Notes: generated by a model not told the origin, from the sequence alone. 64,000 nt of DNA from Vibrio sp. Y2-5 (GCF_014596725.1 NZ_JACVEG010000009.1:1-64000), one strand, 5' to 3'. Shown: positions 43,926 to 53,702, counted from the first letter of the stretch. Translations and numbers: made by a program.

Positions 43926-45404
43926 ATGAACAGAACAGTCACTTCAGCGGTTAAAGTTGCCGCTACGTACGCTCTGTTCGCAACCTTATGGATCCTTTTC
44001 TCCGATCTTGCGGTGGAAGCTCTTTTACCCAATGCTCAAATGCGTTCCGTCGCTCAAACCTATAAAGGCTTAGCTTTTGTTGTAATCACTGCAGGCATGC
44101 TTTTAGCCATGGTGTTAAAAGGAAACAATGCATTAGAAAGAGCCAACGATATGGATAGTCTGACTGGTTTGCACAGTATGACCATGTTCGTTCGTACGTT
44201 AAACCTCACAATCAGACAACTCAAACCGAAAGAGCAGCTTATTCTTGGCTATCTCGATATCGATGATTTCAAAAGAATTAACGATTCTATTGGATTTGAA
44301 AAAGCCGACGCTTTTCTTCGAGACTTAGCCCAAGCTCTTACTGACTCCTTGTTACCCGGCTCATTTGCCTCTCGCTTACACGCGGATCAATTTGCTAGCT
44401 TCGCAAAAATCAGCAATCAATACGATATAGACGAACACATGCAAGATATACAGCGTCTATACAATCGACTTTCCAAAGAGTACGGAATTGAATCTACTTG
44501 CTGCATCAGTATCGCCCTTTACCCTCAAGATGGCAGCACAGCCAAAGAGCTAATGGTTTCAGCAACAGAGGCGCTCAATGTTGCAAAAGAGAAAAAGAAC
44601 GCCATCCAGTACCACGATAAAGCGCTAACGGAAAAAGCGCTACAACGCCGTCAAATGATGTTGGATTTGCGCAATGCACTCAGCAATGACGGACTCAGTG
44701 TGGTGTATCAACCCAAATACGATTTAAAAACACTCAGTGTAAACGGGGTAGAAGTCTTAGTACGTTGGAATCATCCGACCAAAGGATTTATCGCTCCTGA
44801 TGTATTTATTCCTCTCGCGGAAAATCACGGTTTAACGGGTGAAATATCGAAGTTAGTGGTTAGCAAGGTGGCGAAGGAGTTGAGTTCAACAAACTTATTG
44901 GGTAACAAGATTAAGACGATCGCAGTAAATGTATCGGCTACAGAATTCAACAACGCGGACGAAATGCATGAGTTGGTGCAATTTATCAAAGATAAAGACG
45001 TTATTGCCCCATATATCAGCATTGAAATTACTGAAACCGCAACTTTAGATAACTTACATAACAGTGTTGAAGTGATTTCTTCACTGCAAAAGAGTGGAAT
45101 CGCAATTTCTATTGACGATTTTGGTACGGGCTATACTTCCCTCGCCATGCTTAAAGATCTTACTGTCGATGAAATTAAAATCGACCGCAGTTATATCTCT
45201 GAAGTGGATAGTGATGACCGTTCAAAAACCATTGTTAGTGCCATTATCGCCATGACCAATAGCTTTGGTATTAATCTTGTTGCCGAAGGTGTGGAAACAG
45301 AAAACCAACTAAAAATTCTGCAAGAAATGGGTTGCCAGCAAGCGCAAGGCTATTACTTGGGCAGACCAATGCCCGTGCAGCAGTTGATTGAACATCTAGC
45401 TTAG
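43926..45404 (+). CDS. Membrane GGDEF/EAL protein, probable c-di-GMP phosphodiesterase
   Basis: A 492-residue protein with two N-terminal helices (about 8-28 and 40-60), a GGDEF domain and an EAL domain. The GGDEF signature is degenerate (LHADQF), so diguanylate cyclase activity is unlikely. The EAL domain keeps its catalytic residues: EVLVRW in place of EALVRW, ITETAT, IDDFGTGYTSL, EIKIDRSY and VAEGVETENQ. It should hydrolyse c-di-GMP, perhaps modulated by the inactive GGDEF. AGGAGAG-type ribosome site precedes ATG 43926. It lies beside two chemoreceptor genes, suggesting a motility context. Confidence 0.88.
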   Translation: MNRTVTSAVKVAATYALFATLWILFSDLAVEALLPNAQMRSVAQTYKGLAFVVITAGMLLAMVLKGNNALERANDMDSLTGLHSMTMFVRTLNLTIRQLKPKEQLILGYLDIDDFKRINDSIGFEKADAFLRDLAQALTDSLLPGSFASRLHADQFASFAKISNQYDIDEHMQDIQRLYNRLSKEYGIESTCCISIALYPQDGSTAKELMVSATEALNVAKEKKNAIQYHDKALTEKALQRRQMMLDLRNALSNDGLSVVYQPKYDLKTLSVNGVEVLVRWNHPTKGFIAPDVFIPLAENHGLTGEISKLVVSKVAKELSSTNLLGNKIKTIAVNVSATEFNNADEMHELVQFIKDKDVIAPYISIEITETATLDNLHNSVEVISSLQKSGIAISIDDFGTGYTSLAMLKDLTVDEIKIDRSYISEVDSDDRSKTIVSAIIAMTNSFGINLVAEGVETENQLKILQEMGCQQAQGYYLGRPMPVQQLIEHLA

Positions 45405-45436
45405 TTTTACCCATTGGTTATAAAAATCTCTTTCAC

Positions 45437-45466
45437 TCAAAGTTGATGATTACTTAAACCGAATAA
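45437..45466 (+). promoter_or_regulatory. Possible sigma-28 promoter of the first tandem chemoreceptor
   Basis: TCAAAGTTG (45437-45445) and CCGAATAA (45459-45466) resemble the FliA elements TAAAGTTT and GCCGATAA, with one extra base in the second. It leaves a leader of about 190 bases. The remaining gap 45405-45664 shows nothing else recognisable. Confidence 0.3.
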
Positions 45467-45664
45467 TCCTGAGACTGAGCACATCCTGAATACCACATAT
45501 CTATTTTCATTTATCTCAATAGCACTTCTTTCGTTTTAACCTAAGCTATTAATTAATACATAAACTTTTTTATTAGTTACTCCTTTTTAGTCAGCCCTTT
45601 CTTTAGCTGACCAATACGAGTCGCTTGACTCTTACTAACTACAAAAACGAAAGGTATTCACTCA

Positions 45665-47311
45665 ATGTTAATAGATAAACTCTCTCTGAAAAGTAGATTG
45701 ATCATTACAGTAGCAATCCCTTGCTTAGCATTGGTCTTCGTCGGTTTGGCAAGCCTGAACGCCATGTCGGCAATGGCCAGCAAAACGGAAGAAATGTACC
45801 TTAACACCGCAGCGCCGATGAGGGCTGTAGCAGAGGCGGCATCCCGTATTCCCAGAATGCGAGTTGGCATTGATATGATGTTGCTTCAAGAAACCAGCTT
45901 ACGCGATGCGAAAGGCGTTAAAACTCGGGTTAAAGAAACACGCGAAGAAGATATTCCCGAAATGCGCGACGCACTGACTCTAGCGGTGAATACGCAAGTC
46001 AACCCTGAACTGAAAGCGCAAGTGCAACGCTTACTGAGTGACTTTGAAAAGATGGTAAGCACTGAACTCAACCCTCTACTTCAAGCACTTGATAAAGATG
46101 ATACGGCAACTGCACAGAAAATATACAAAGAGAAATACGCAGTGAGCTATGGAACGATGCGTAAAGAGGCCAATGCTCTGCTGGAAACCTTGCTAGCTCA
46201 AGCTGAATCACAAAACAAACTGAGCCATGATAATTATATGTCGGGAAGAACAACGCAGATTATTATCATCAGCGCAGGTCTTATCATCTCCTTTATCATC
46301 TCTTCTGCGATTGTTATGAGCTTACGCAACAGGGTCTCAACCTTAAGAGATACCATTACGATCGCCGCGCAGGACATGTCATTAAACACACGAATCAAGC
46401 TGGATGGGAAAGATGAGCTGACAGAGATTGGCGACAGCTTTAACTTGTTCATGGAAAAAGTCCACAATGCCATTAATCAGGTGGCTGACAACTCCCGCCA
46501 ACTAGCTGTAATGGCGCGAGATGTGTCCGAGCGAGCTAGCCACACTCAGAGTAATTGCACCTCTCAACGTGACCGGACAGTGCAAGTCGCGACAGCAATT
46601 CATCAATTAGGCGCGACAGTCAGTGAAATTGCGACAAATGCCGCTCAAGCAGCAGACGCGGCCAACGAAGCAACCCATCAATCCAGTGATGGTCAGAAAG
46701 TCGTTATGCAGGCTAGAGATCAAATCGGTGCCCTTTCTCATGAACTGCAAAAAGCGACCAATGTGGTGGAATCCCTAGCAGAGCAAGTTAATGGCATTAG
46801 TTCGACCTTGGACACCATTCGCAATATCTCCGATCAAACGAACCTACTTGCTCTGAATGCAGCCATTGAGGCAGCAAGAGCTGGCGAGCAAGGTCGAGGT
46901 TTTGCCGTTGTAGCCGACGAAGTAAGAACCTTGGCTAGCCGCTCAGCAGACTCTACAGAAGAGATTCAGCAGGTTATCGATAAACTTCAATCTGAATCCA
47001 AACGTGCTGTAGAAGCAATGCAACAAGGTCGCCAACAAAGCGACCTAGTTGTCGAATATGCTGACAACGCCACCAATGCACTGGAACAAATTAACAATCA
47101 TATCGATCAAATCAGCGGGCAGAACATACAAGTAGCCACTGCAACGGAAGAGCAATCTACCGTGGTCGACGACATTAACCGCAATGTCGAAGAGATAAAC
47201 CATCTGACTACCGAAACCACGGATATTGCAATGCAGTTAAATCAATCCAGCGACAGCCTACAGCAACTCTCCTCTCAACTGGACGAGCTGGTCGGTAACT
47301 TCAAGCTTTAA
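45665..47311 (+). CDS. Methyl-accepting chemotaxis protein, tandem copy 1
   Basis: A 548-residue chemoreceptor: membrane helix about 12-32, a four-helix-bundle type periplasmic domain (about 33-188) containing NTAAPMRAVAEAASRIPRM, second helix about 192-212, HAMP, then an MCP domain with tip SDQTNLLALNAAIEAARAGE. The periplasmic part should sense a small ligand that cannot be named. It has the same length as the next receptor and very similar sequence throughout, so the pair arose by tandem duplication. No CheR-binding pentapeptide at the end (LVGNFKL). Confidence 0.9.
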   Translation: MLIDKLSLKSRLIITVAIPCLALVFVGLASLNAMSAMASKTEEMYLNTAAPMRAVAEAASRIPRMRVGIDMMLLQETSLRDAKGVKTRVKETREEDIPEMRDALTLAVNTQVNPELKAQVQRLLSDFEKMVSTELNPLLQALDKDDTATAQKIYKEKYAVSYGTMRKEANALLETLLAQAESQNKLSHDNYMSGRTTQIIIISAGLIISFIISSAIVMSLRNRVSTLRDTITIAAQDMSLNTRIKLDGKDELTEIGDSFNLFMEKVHNAINQVADNSRQLAVMARDVSERASHTQSNCTSQRDRTVQVATAIHQLGATVSEIATNAAQAADAANEATHQSSDGQKVVMQARDQIGALSHELQKATNVVESLAEQVNGISSTLDTIRNISDQTNLLALNAAIEAARAGEQGRGFAVVADEVRTLASRSADSTEEIQQVIDKLQSESKRAVEAMQQGRQQSDLVVEYADNATNALEQINNHIDQISGQNIQVATATEEQSTVVDDINRNVEEINHLTTETTDIAMQLNQSSDSLQQLSSQLDELVGNFKL

Positions 47312-47321
47312 CTCTTAGCGC

Positions 47322-47359
47322 TGACCCCTATGAACAATCTTATTAGTTCATAGGGGTCA
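47322..47359 (+). terminator. Stem-loop between the two chemoreceptor genes
   Basis: A 14-base perfect inverted repeat, TGACCCCTATGAAC (47322-47335) and GTTCATAGGGGTCA (47346-47359), ten-base loop, no T tail. It probably separates the two genes transcriptionally. Confidence 0.6.
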
Positions 47360-47539
47360 ACCCTGTTTCAATTAAACTCATTTAAACTTATGAAATTTCT
47401 AAAATTCCTCGCAATCTCGAAATGTCGTCTTGCAAAACTGTGTCCACATTCACATCCGATTAAATTTCCACCGTTTTAATTATTGGCAAATTGGTAAAGT
47501 CTTTTCCTATATCAGTAACTGACATGGACATTGACCGTT

Positions 47540-49186
47540 ATGCTCATCAACAATTTCACCTTAAAAACCCGATTGCTTATTACCGTAACTATCCCCTGTT
47601 TAGCGTTAATTGCCGTTGGCTTACAAAGCCTTTCCTCTATGGAGTCCATCGACAAGAAGACAGAAGCAATGTACTTAAATACTGCCGCCCCAATGCGTGC
47701 AATAGCAGAAACAGCCTCTAGAATTCCAAGAATGCGTGTCGGAATAGATATGATGCTACTTCAGGAAACCGCCCTAAGGGATGCAAAAGGCATTGCGACC
47801 CGCGTTAAAGAAGCAAGAACAGAAGACATTCCTGAAATGAGAGCCGCCCTTGAAGACGCGGTCAATGCTCAGTCCGATGACGCGCTTAAAGAACGAGTCC
47901 AAAAACTCGCGGATGCCTTTGAGGTGGTAGTAAAAACCGAGCTAAACCCAATGTTAGACGCGTTGGATAAAGGCGACCTGTCAACAGCACAGCAAATATA
48001 CCGAGACCAATACGCCAAAAGTTACGGTGTAATGAGAAAAGAAGCGAATGTCATATTGGATACCTTGATCCAACAGGCGGAAGAGCAAAATTCCCTCAGT
48101 CACGAAACCTATATCACTAACCGAAATACGCTGATGGTGATCAGTATTATTGGACTGCTTGTGTCATTCATTATTTCGTCATCCATCGTACTGAATCTTC
48201 GCAGACGCGTGACCTACCTGCGTGAAACTATGAATAACGCGGCACAGAATATGGCATTGAATACTCGGATCGAAGTTGAAGGCCGCGATGAGTTGACCCA
48301 TATCGCCAACAGCTTCAATCAGTTTATTGAGAAGGTACATACCTCTATGGTTCAGGTGGCGAAAAATTCTCGCGACTTGGCCGAAATGGCTGGAAATGTC
48401 TCTGAACGTGCAGACCATACTCGTAATAACTGTACCTCTCAAAGAGACCGCACCGTTCAGGTATCCACGGCTATTCATCAGTTAGGCGCAACCGTTGAAG
48501 AAATTGCAGCCAACGCATCACAAGCCGCGGAAGCCGCGAACGAAGCCACACATCAATCCAGCGATGGACGTGACGTCGTTGGTCAGGCTCGAGAGCAAAT
48601 TGGTGAGCTATCAAGAGAGCTCGAAGAAGCAACCGACATTGTTCAGTCGCTGGCAAACCAAGTGGATGATATCAGCTTAACTTTGGACACCATTCGCAAC
48701 ATCTCCGATCAAACAAATTTACTAGCACTTAATGCTGCGATTGAAGCAGCTCGCGCTGGAGAACAAGGTCGCGGTTTCGCCGTTGTTGCCGATGAAGTTC
48801 GTACACTTGCCAGTCGCTCAGCTCAATCAACAGAAGAGATCCAAAACATCATCGATCGATTGCAGACTGAATCTCGCAGAGCAGTGAACGCTATGGATAA
48901 AGGTCGAAATCAAAGCAACTTAGTTGTAGGGTTTGCTGACAACGCCACCACCTCTCTTGGGCAGATCAGCAGTCACATTGAGCATATCAATTCACAGAAT
49001 ATTCAGGTTGCGACAGCCACTGAAGAGCAATCCACTGTCGTTCTCGATATCAATCGAAACCTTGAGGAAATTAACCAGCTAACCTCTGAAACTACAGATA
49101 TTTCAGAACAACTCAATCAGTCCAGTACCCATTTGCAAAGCCTATCCTCTGAGCTCGACAAGCTGGTGGGAAATTTTAAACTTTAG
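47540..49186 (+). CDS. Methyl-accepting chemotaxis protein, tandem copy 2
   Basis: A 548-residue paralogue of the preceding receptor, aligned from the first residue (MLINNFTLKTRLLITV against MLIDKLSLKSRLIITV) to the shared LVGNFKL end. ATG 47540 is chosen by this alignment; an in-frame TTG nine bases upstream is the alternative, and the ribosome site is weak. Differences cluster in the periplasmic helices and the first half of the adaptation region, so ligand range may differ. The signalling tip is the same. Confidence 0.9.
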   Translation: MLINNFTLKTRLLITVTIPCLALIAVGLQSLSSMESIDKKTEAMYLNTAAPMRAIAETASRIPRMRVGIDMMLLQETALRDAKGIATRVKEARTEDIPEMRAALEDAVNAQSDDALKERVQKLADAFEVVVKTELNPMLDALDKGDLSTAQQIYRDQYAKSYGVMRKEANVILDTLIQQAEEQNSLSHETYITNRNTLMVISIIGLLVSFIISSSIVLNLRRRVTYLRETMNNAAQNMALNTRIEVEGRDELTHIANSFNQFIEKVHTSMVQVAKNSRDLAEMAGNVSERADHTRNNCTSQRDRTVQVSTAIHQLGATVEEIAANASQAAEAANEATHQSSDGRDVVGQAREQIGELSRELEEATDIVQSLANQVDDISLTLDTIRNISDQTNLLALNAAIEAARAGEQGRGFAVVADEVRTLASRSAQSTEEIQNIIDRLQTESRRAVNAMDKGRNQSNLVVGFADNATTSLGQISSHIEHINSQNIQVATATEEQSTVVLDINRNLEEINQLTSETTDISEQLNQSSTHLQSLSSELDKLVGNFKL

Positions 49187-49213
49187 CCAAATAGACTCAG
49201 AGTAAACCACTCC

Positions 49214-49273
49214 AAGCCATTGCCGAATAAAGCAGAAATTGAATTTCTGACACATTCGGTAATGGCTTTTTAC
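49214..49273 (+). terminator. Nested hairpin terminator after tandem copy 2
   Basis: A 15-base outer stem (49214-49228 with 49254-49268, one G-T pair) encloses an inner stem CAGAAATT/AATTTCTG (49233-49249) and is followed by TTTTT. Confidence 0.8.
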
Positions 49274-49366
49274 ATTAAATAATTGTGAATTATTAACGAG
49301 ATAGGTTGAAATTGGCACTTGCTTTAGATATTCATTGCGCAACATCGATAAAGGAAGCTTATTTAC

Positions 49367-50503
49367 ATGCTCACTATCTTCAAAACCTTCTTCTGGTTAG
49401 GTTGGATTAGCTTCGGCGGCCCAGCAGCTCACATTGGTTACTTTCGCCAAACCTTTGTGCAAAAACTCAAGTGGCTAGACGACAACGAATATGCTCAGAT
49501 AGTAGCGCTCAGCCAGTTTTTACCCGGCCCAGGTTCCAGTCAGGTTGGCTTTTCAATTGGTTATAAACGTGGTGGTTTACTCGGAGCGACAGCGGCATTC
49601 ATCGGCTTTACAGCTCCTTCTATCATTCTAATGCTGATTCTTGCCTTAGTGAGCAGTCAGATAACCGATACCGCTCTGTTTCACAATATCGTTCATGGGC
49701 TCAAACTGCTTGCTGTGGTTGTGGTCGCAGATGCAACTTGGGGAATGTACAAAAACTTCTGTTCAACCAAGCTCTCGGCAGGTTTAGCACTTTTAACAGC
49801 AACCGCGCTGTTGGTTATCCCAAGTATAACCACGCAATTATTGGTGCTAATTTTGGCGGCGATTATCGGCGCGATCTATATCAAAGGAAACACAGCCAAA
49901 GCACAAAACCCATTTAAACCTAGCTATGTGCCATTACTGTTGTTTGTTGCCATTTTGATTGGTACTTCAGTGCTTTCGAGCCATCCAAGCGTGCAACTGT
50001 TTGGCGAATTCTTTCAAGCTGGCAGCTTGGTATTTGGTGGCGGACACGTGGTTCTACCATTACTGCAAAACCTTGTAGGTGACCAACTGAGTCAAGATGC
50101 ATTCCTAACAGGTTACGCGGCAGCTCAAGCTGTCCCCGGGCCAATGTTCACCTTCGCGACGTATTTAGGTTACGCTTTGATGCCAAACGCTCCTGTTTTA
50201 GGTGCATTGTTAGCGACTATAGCGGTATTCCTGCCCGGTTTCTTGCTGCTATTAGCGGTGTTGAAAAACTGGCACGCACTGGCAGATAATCCAACCATTT
50301 CAGGAGCCCTGAATGGCGTAAATGCCTCCGTCGTTGGTCTATTGGCCGCAGCGTTATACCAACCAGTATTTACCAGCGCGGTGTTTAGTGCGACTGACAT
50401 AGCCTTGGTACTGGTAGGCTTCTATCTGCTAAAACAGCTTAAGTTGCCAATCGTTGTATGTGTAACATTCTTCATTGTTGCTGGAGCAGCTTTAGGGATA
50501 TAG
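49367..50503 (+). CDS. chrA: Chromate transporter ChrA
   Basis: A 378-residue membrane protein of the CHR family, two-domain type. Family motifs appear in both halves: FGGPAAHIGYF and SQFLPGPGSSQVGFSIGY in the first, FGGGHVVLPLLQ and AQAVPGPMFTFATYLGY in the second. It exports chromate in characterised members. GGAAG lies nine bases upstream of ATG. No chrB-type regulator is adjacent; an AraC gene follows after 53 bases, so the two may be linked. Confidence 0.9.
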   Translation: MLTIFKTFFWLGWISFGGPAAHIGYFRQTFVQKLKWLDDNEYAQIVALSQFLPGPGSSQVGFSIGYKRGGLLGATAAFIGFTAPSIILMLILALVSSQITDTALFHNIVHGLKLLAVVVVADATWGMYKNFCSTKLSAGLALLTATALLVIPSITTQLLVLILAAIIGAIYIKGNTAKAQNPFKPSYVPLLLFVAILIGTSVLSSHPSVQLFGEFFQAGSLVFGGGHVVLPLLQNLVGDQLSQDAFLTGYAAAQAVPGPMFTFATYLGYALMPNAPVLGALLATIAVFLPGFLLLLAVLKNWHALADNPTISGALNGVNASVVGLLAAALYQPVFTSAVFSATDIALVLVGFYLLKQLKLPIVVCVTFFIVAGAALGI

Positions 50504-50556
50504 TGTTTTCACGCTTTTACAAAGGTCAGACGATCTTTAGCCTTGAAAATGAATAA

Positions 50557-51270
50557 ATGCTTAGTTCCAACTCACTCTCAATTCGATCATACAGCCGTCA
50601 AAAGAACGGGCACAGCCACGATTTTCATCAGTTGGTTTTGCCTGTTCGTGGTGTCATTAACATTGAAGTTGAAGCCTTTAAAGGTGCAGTAAGACCCGGA
50701 GAGTGTGTTGTTGTTCGCGCAAATGAAATGCACTATTTCGCGGCAGAAACAGAAGCGCGCTTTGTTGTGGCCGATCTCGATACCCTGCCATCGCACATTT
50801 TGGAATCTGACACCCTAGTCTTTTCCATCAGTCCACCTTTAATGCATTACTTGAGCTTTATAGAAGAGCAACTCAAGTATCAAGTGAATACAGAAATTGA
50901 AGAACTGATGTTAACCACTTTCTCGCTTTTGCTTAGTGAACAACAAATACTTAAGCAGTTCGACCATAGAATCAGAAAAGTCCAAGAATATATTGAAGCC
51001 CATTTAGCCCAACCGCTTTCAATTACTCAACTGGCCGCGATTGCCTTTTTAAGCCCAACGCAGTTTAAAAAACTGTTCAAAGAACAAACGGATTTAACGG
51101 TTACCCAATACATTACTCACAAGCGAATGGAAAAAGCACAAGCACTGCTTATCCATACCGATTACCCTATTCAAATCGTCGCAGAATCTGTCGGTTACGC
51201 CGATCACAGTGCTTTTAGTCGTCGATTTTCGCAACACTTCGGGTTGCCTCCTTCAAAGATCACTCGTTAA
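50557..51270 (+). CDS. AraC-family transcriptional regulator
   Basis: A 237-residue regulator with an N-terminal cupin domain (HDFHQLVLPVRG and PGECVVVRANEMHYF) and a C-terminal double helix-turn-helix (about 140-235) containing the signature ESVGYADHSAFSRRFSQHFG. Its likely targets are itself and the EamA exporter gene 99 bases downstream, a common AraC-EamA pairing. Ribosome site is weak. Confidence 0.88.
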   Translation: MLSSNSLSIRSYSRQKNGHSHDFHQLVLPVRGVINIEVEAFKGAVRPGECVVVRANEMHYFAAETEARFVVADLDTLPSHILESDTLVFSISPPLMHYLSFIEEQLKYQVNTEIEELMLTTFSLLLSEQQILKQFDHRIRKVQEYIEAHLAQPLSITQLAAIAFLSPTQFKKLFKEQTDLTVTQYITHKRMEKAQALLIHTDYPIQIVAESVGYADHSAFSRRFSQHFGLPPSKITR

Positions 51271-51369
51271 CTCCGTCTTCACTGCCAACATAAGCGTCCG
51301 TTGTGCATAAACAAAACAATAAAATACACATACCATTTCACTTGTAGTAAATAAGTCTATGGAGTGGCT

Positions 51370-52305
51370 ATGTTTAAGGGAAATACCAACATCAGCGGAA
51401 TATTCAGCGTTGTTTTAGCAAGTGTATTTTGGGGAACCACAGGGACAGCGGCCAGTTTCGCACCGGATATCAGTCCTCTGGCCATTGGCGCATCAGCTAT
51501 GGGTGGTGGGGGCCTATTGCTACTCATAAGTGCGCGTAATAAGCTTATCAAAGACGTAGCCACACTGATAAAGCAATACCAACTTTTACTCTGTGGCGGT
51601 GCCGCCGTGACTATCTACCCTTTAGCTTTTTACACCTCCATGCGACTTTCAGGCGTGGCGATCGGTACTTTAATCTCTATTGCTACTGCTCCTTTTTTTA
51701 CTGTTCTGCTAGAGCGTCTAATCAGCAAAAAATCTATATCGCTAAACTGGGTAATTTCGTTCATCATTGGTGCAACCGGAATAGTGTTACTCACAGTGGG
51801 CAAACAAACCACTACACACTCTAGCGATACGACTTTTCTGCACCTAATAGGTATAGGGCTGGGGCTTATCGCTGCGCTAACTTACGCGACGTATTCATGG
51901 GCGGCTCGCGGCATGATTGAACGAGGAGTGAGTTCTCAGTCAGCGATGGCGAGTATGTTTGGTTTAGCTGCTACATTATTGCTGCCTTCACTATGGATGA
52001 CTGGTGACAACCTTTTTGCCGATGCAAAACATACTGCTGTAGTTGTCTATATGGCAACCATACCAATGTTTTTAGGTTACCTGCTGTTTGGTCATGCGTT
52101 AAAACAACTGGAAGCGAGTACAGCAACTTTGATTACACTATTAGAACCAGCTGTTGCCACATTGTTTGCCATCTTTTTAGTCGGCGAGAGATTCACCCTT
52201 GTTGGTTGGTATGGTTTGATGTTTATTCTTGTTTGCATGCTACTGCAAGTGGTTCCTTTTCGAGCGTTACGCTTGCGCAAGAATCCGGCTGTCGACAGCT
52301 ATTAA
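51370..52305 (+). CDS. EamA/DMT-family exporter (first copy)
   Basis: A 311-residue transporter with ten helices in two EamA repeats; GTTGTAASFAPDISPLAIG marks the first repeat and QLEASTATLITLLEPAVATL the second. Members export amino acids or metabolites. ATG 51370 has GGAG five bases before it; an in-frame GTG lies six bases upstream. The last 83 bases overlap, in convergent orientation, the 3' end of the MocR gene. Confidence 0.87.
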   Translation: MFKGNTNISGIFSVVLASVFWGTTGTAASFAPDISPLAIGASAMGGGGLLLLISARNKLIKDVATLIKQYQLLLCGGAAVTIYPLAFYTSMRLSGVAIGTLISIATAPFFTVLLERLISKKSISLNWVISFIIGATGIVLLTVGKQTTTHSSDTTFLHLIGIGLGLIAALTYATYSWAARGMIERGVSSQSAMASMFGLAATLLLPSLWMTGDNLFADAKHTAVVVYMATIPMFLGYLLFGHALKQLEASTATLITLLEPAVATLFAIFLVGERFTLVGWYGLMFILVCMLLQVVPFRALRLRKNPAVDSY

Positions 52306-53659
52306 TAAACTCAACAAGTCTATTCAGCAAGTGTTCAATATCGTTGTTCAAAGCAAATCCGATATTAATCCGAATGCAATCGTCATAACGTTGAGACTCG
52401 GTAAATACGCTGCCAACTCTTATATCTAGGTTGGATTTATTCGCCTCTGTACTGAGCTTGTCCGAATTTAAACCCATGACCTGAAGCCAAAGCACTAAAC
52501 CACCATCAGGTTGAGTAATGCGGCTATCTTGCGGCAAATGCTGTGCTAAGAAACGGGTGTAATCTTGCTTGTTAATCGCAAGCCGTTGTCGGGTGCGCTT
52601 GAGATGTCGGCTGTAAGCGCCCGTTTGAATGAAATCGGCTATCGCAGTCTGAATAAGCGTGGGTACGCCTTCGTACTGCTGAGTATACTTTGCAACGAAC
52701 TTACCAGGTCGGCACCAACCCAAACGGTAGCTTGGTGAAAGAGTCTTAGAGAAAGAGCCACACCAAATCACGTAGCCACTGTCATCGTAGTAAGCCGTTG
52801 GCAAATGCAATTGATCCGAATGATTTAGTTCGAAATACACGTCATCTTCAATCACAGGAATTTTATACTGGCTTGCGAGCAGACTTAAACGTTTTTTCTG
52901 TTTAGCCGACATGGTAATGCCTTGTGGGTTCATGTGCGTGGTGCAAAACAGCCCCGCTTGAACCTGCTTACTTTGAAACAGTCGTTCCAAAGCATCGAGA
53001 TCGATGCCATCTTCTACTGACGGAATTTCAATTACTTTTAAGCCCAAATTGGCGAGCAGTTCCAGTAACCCGTTAAAGCACGGGGAACTTACTGCAACGG
53101 CATCCCCAGCATTAACACAGATCTGTAATGCGGTTTTTACTGCATCCATACAACCATGCGTAATCACCAGTTCATCCGTACTCAATGCAAATCCCAACTG
53201 GCTGAAGTGAGAGCACAACGCTTCCCGCATAACAGGTTCCCCCTGTTTATTGGGATACTGTGTCAATCTGGATGGCGATTGCGTCATGACGCGGCGAAAA
53301 CTCTTATCCAAGGCGCGTTGCGCTGTGACATCCAACTCAATACAAGCGATGCCTAGTGGTCCCGATTTCACTTGAGGTTTTATGCGTGGCCTAACGTTTG
53401 TCGCAAGCTGTGTCGCAAATCGCTGCCAAGATGGAGTAACCACAATCGGCGTTTGTGAACAGATAAAGAACCCTGACTGAGGACGAGCTTTGAGCCAGCC
53501 TCTCTGTTCTAAATCTTGATAACAACTTACCGCTGTAGAAACACTCACACCATGCTGTTTGGCAAACAGACGCAAAGAGAGCATACGGTCACCCTGTTTC
53601 AGTTTGGTCGACTGAATATCATCAATAATCTTCTCTGCTAACTGTTTGTATTTCTGCAT
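52223..53659 (-). CDS. MocR-type GntR/aminotransferase transcriptional regulator
   Basis: A 478-residue fusion of a GntR winged helix (about 1-68, with VSVSTAVSCYQDLEQRGW) and a class-I aminotransferase-like domain. The PLP lysine is Lys305 in GSFSKTLSPSYRLGW, and EDDVYFE holds the conserved Asp. Such proteins bind PLP and an amino compound as effector. It is divergent from the second EamA gene, its probable target. The C-terminal 27 codons overlap the first EamA gene on the other strand and go some 18 residues past the usual family end. Confidence 0.88.
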   Translation of the reverse strand: MQKYKQLAEKIIDDIQSTKLKQGDRMLSLRLFAKQHGVSVSTAVSCYQDLEQRGWLKARPQSGFFICSQTPIVVTPSWQRFATQLATNVRPRIKPQVKSGPLGIACIELDVTAQRALDKSFRRVMTQSPSRLTQYPNKQGEPVMREALCSHFSQLGFALSTDELVITHGCMDAVKTALQICVNAGDAVAVSSPCFNGLLELLANLGLKVIEIPSVEDGIDLDALERLFQSKQVQAGLFCTTHMNPQGITMSAKQKKRLSLLASQYKIPVIEDDVYFELNHSDQLHLPTAYYDDSGYVIWCGSFSKTLSPSYRLGWCRPGKFVAKYTQQYEGVPTLIQTAIADFIQTGAYSRHLKRTRQRLAINKQDYTRFLAQHLPQDSRITQPDGGLVLWLQVMGLNSDKLSTEANKSNLDIRVGSVFTESQRYDDCIRINIGFALNNDIEHLLNRLVEFINSCRQPDSCASVTLEKEPLAVACKQE

Positions 53660-53665
53660 AGTGAT

Positions 53666-53702
53666 AAATTGTACCGGTTAATTTTTTAAAAATTGTATCT
53701 GT
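53666..53702. repeat. Direct repeats between MocR and EamA genes
   Basis: AAATTGTACCGGT (53666-53678) and AAATTGTATCTGT (53690-53702), 24 bases apart in register, share ten of 13 bases. MocR proteins commonly bind direct repeats in such divergent gaps; assignment is inferred. Confidence 0.45.

Noticed and set aside
49352..50503. ChrA plus AraC as a chromate-resistance island
   Set aside because: No chrB, chrF or mobile-element signs; AraC more likely serves the downstream EamA gene.
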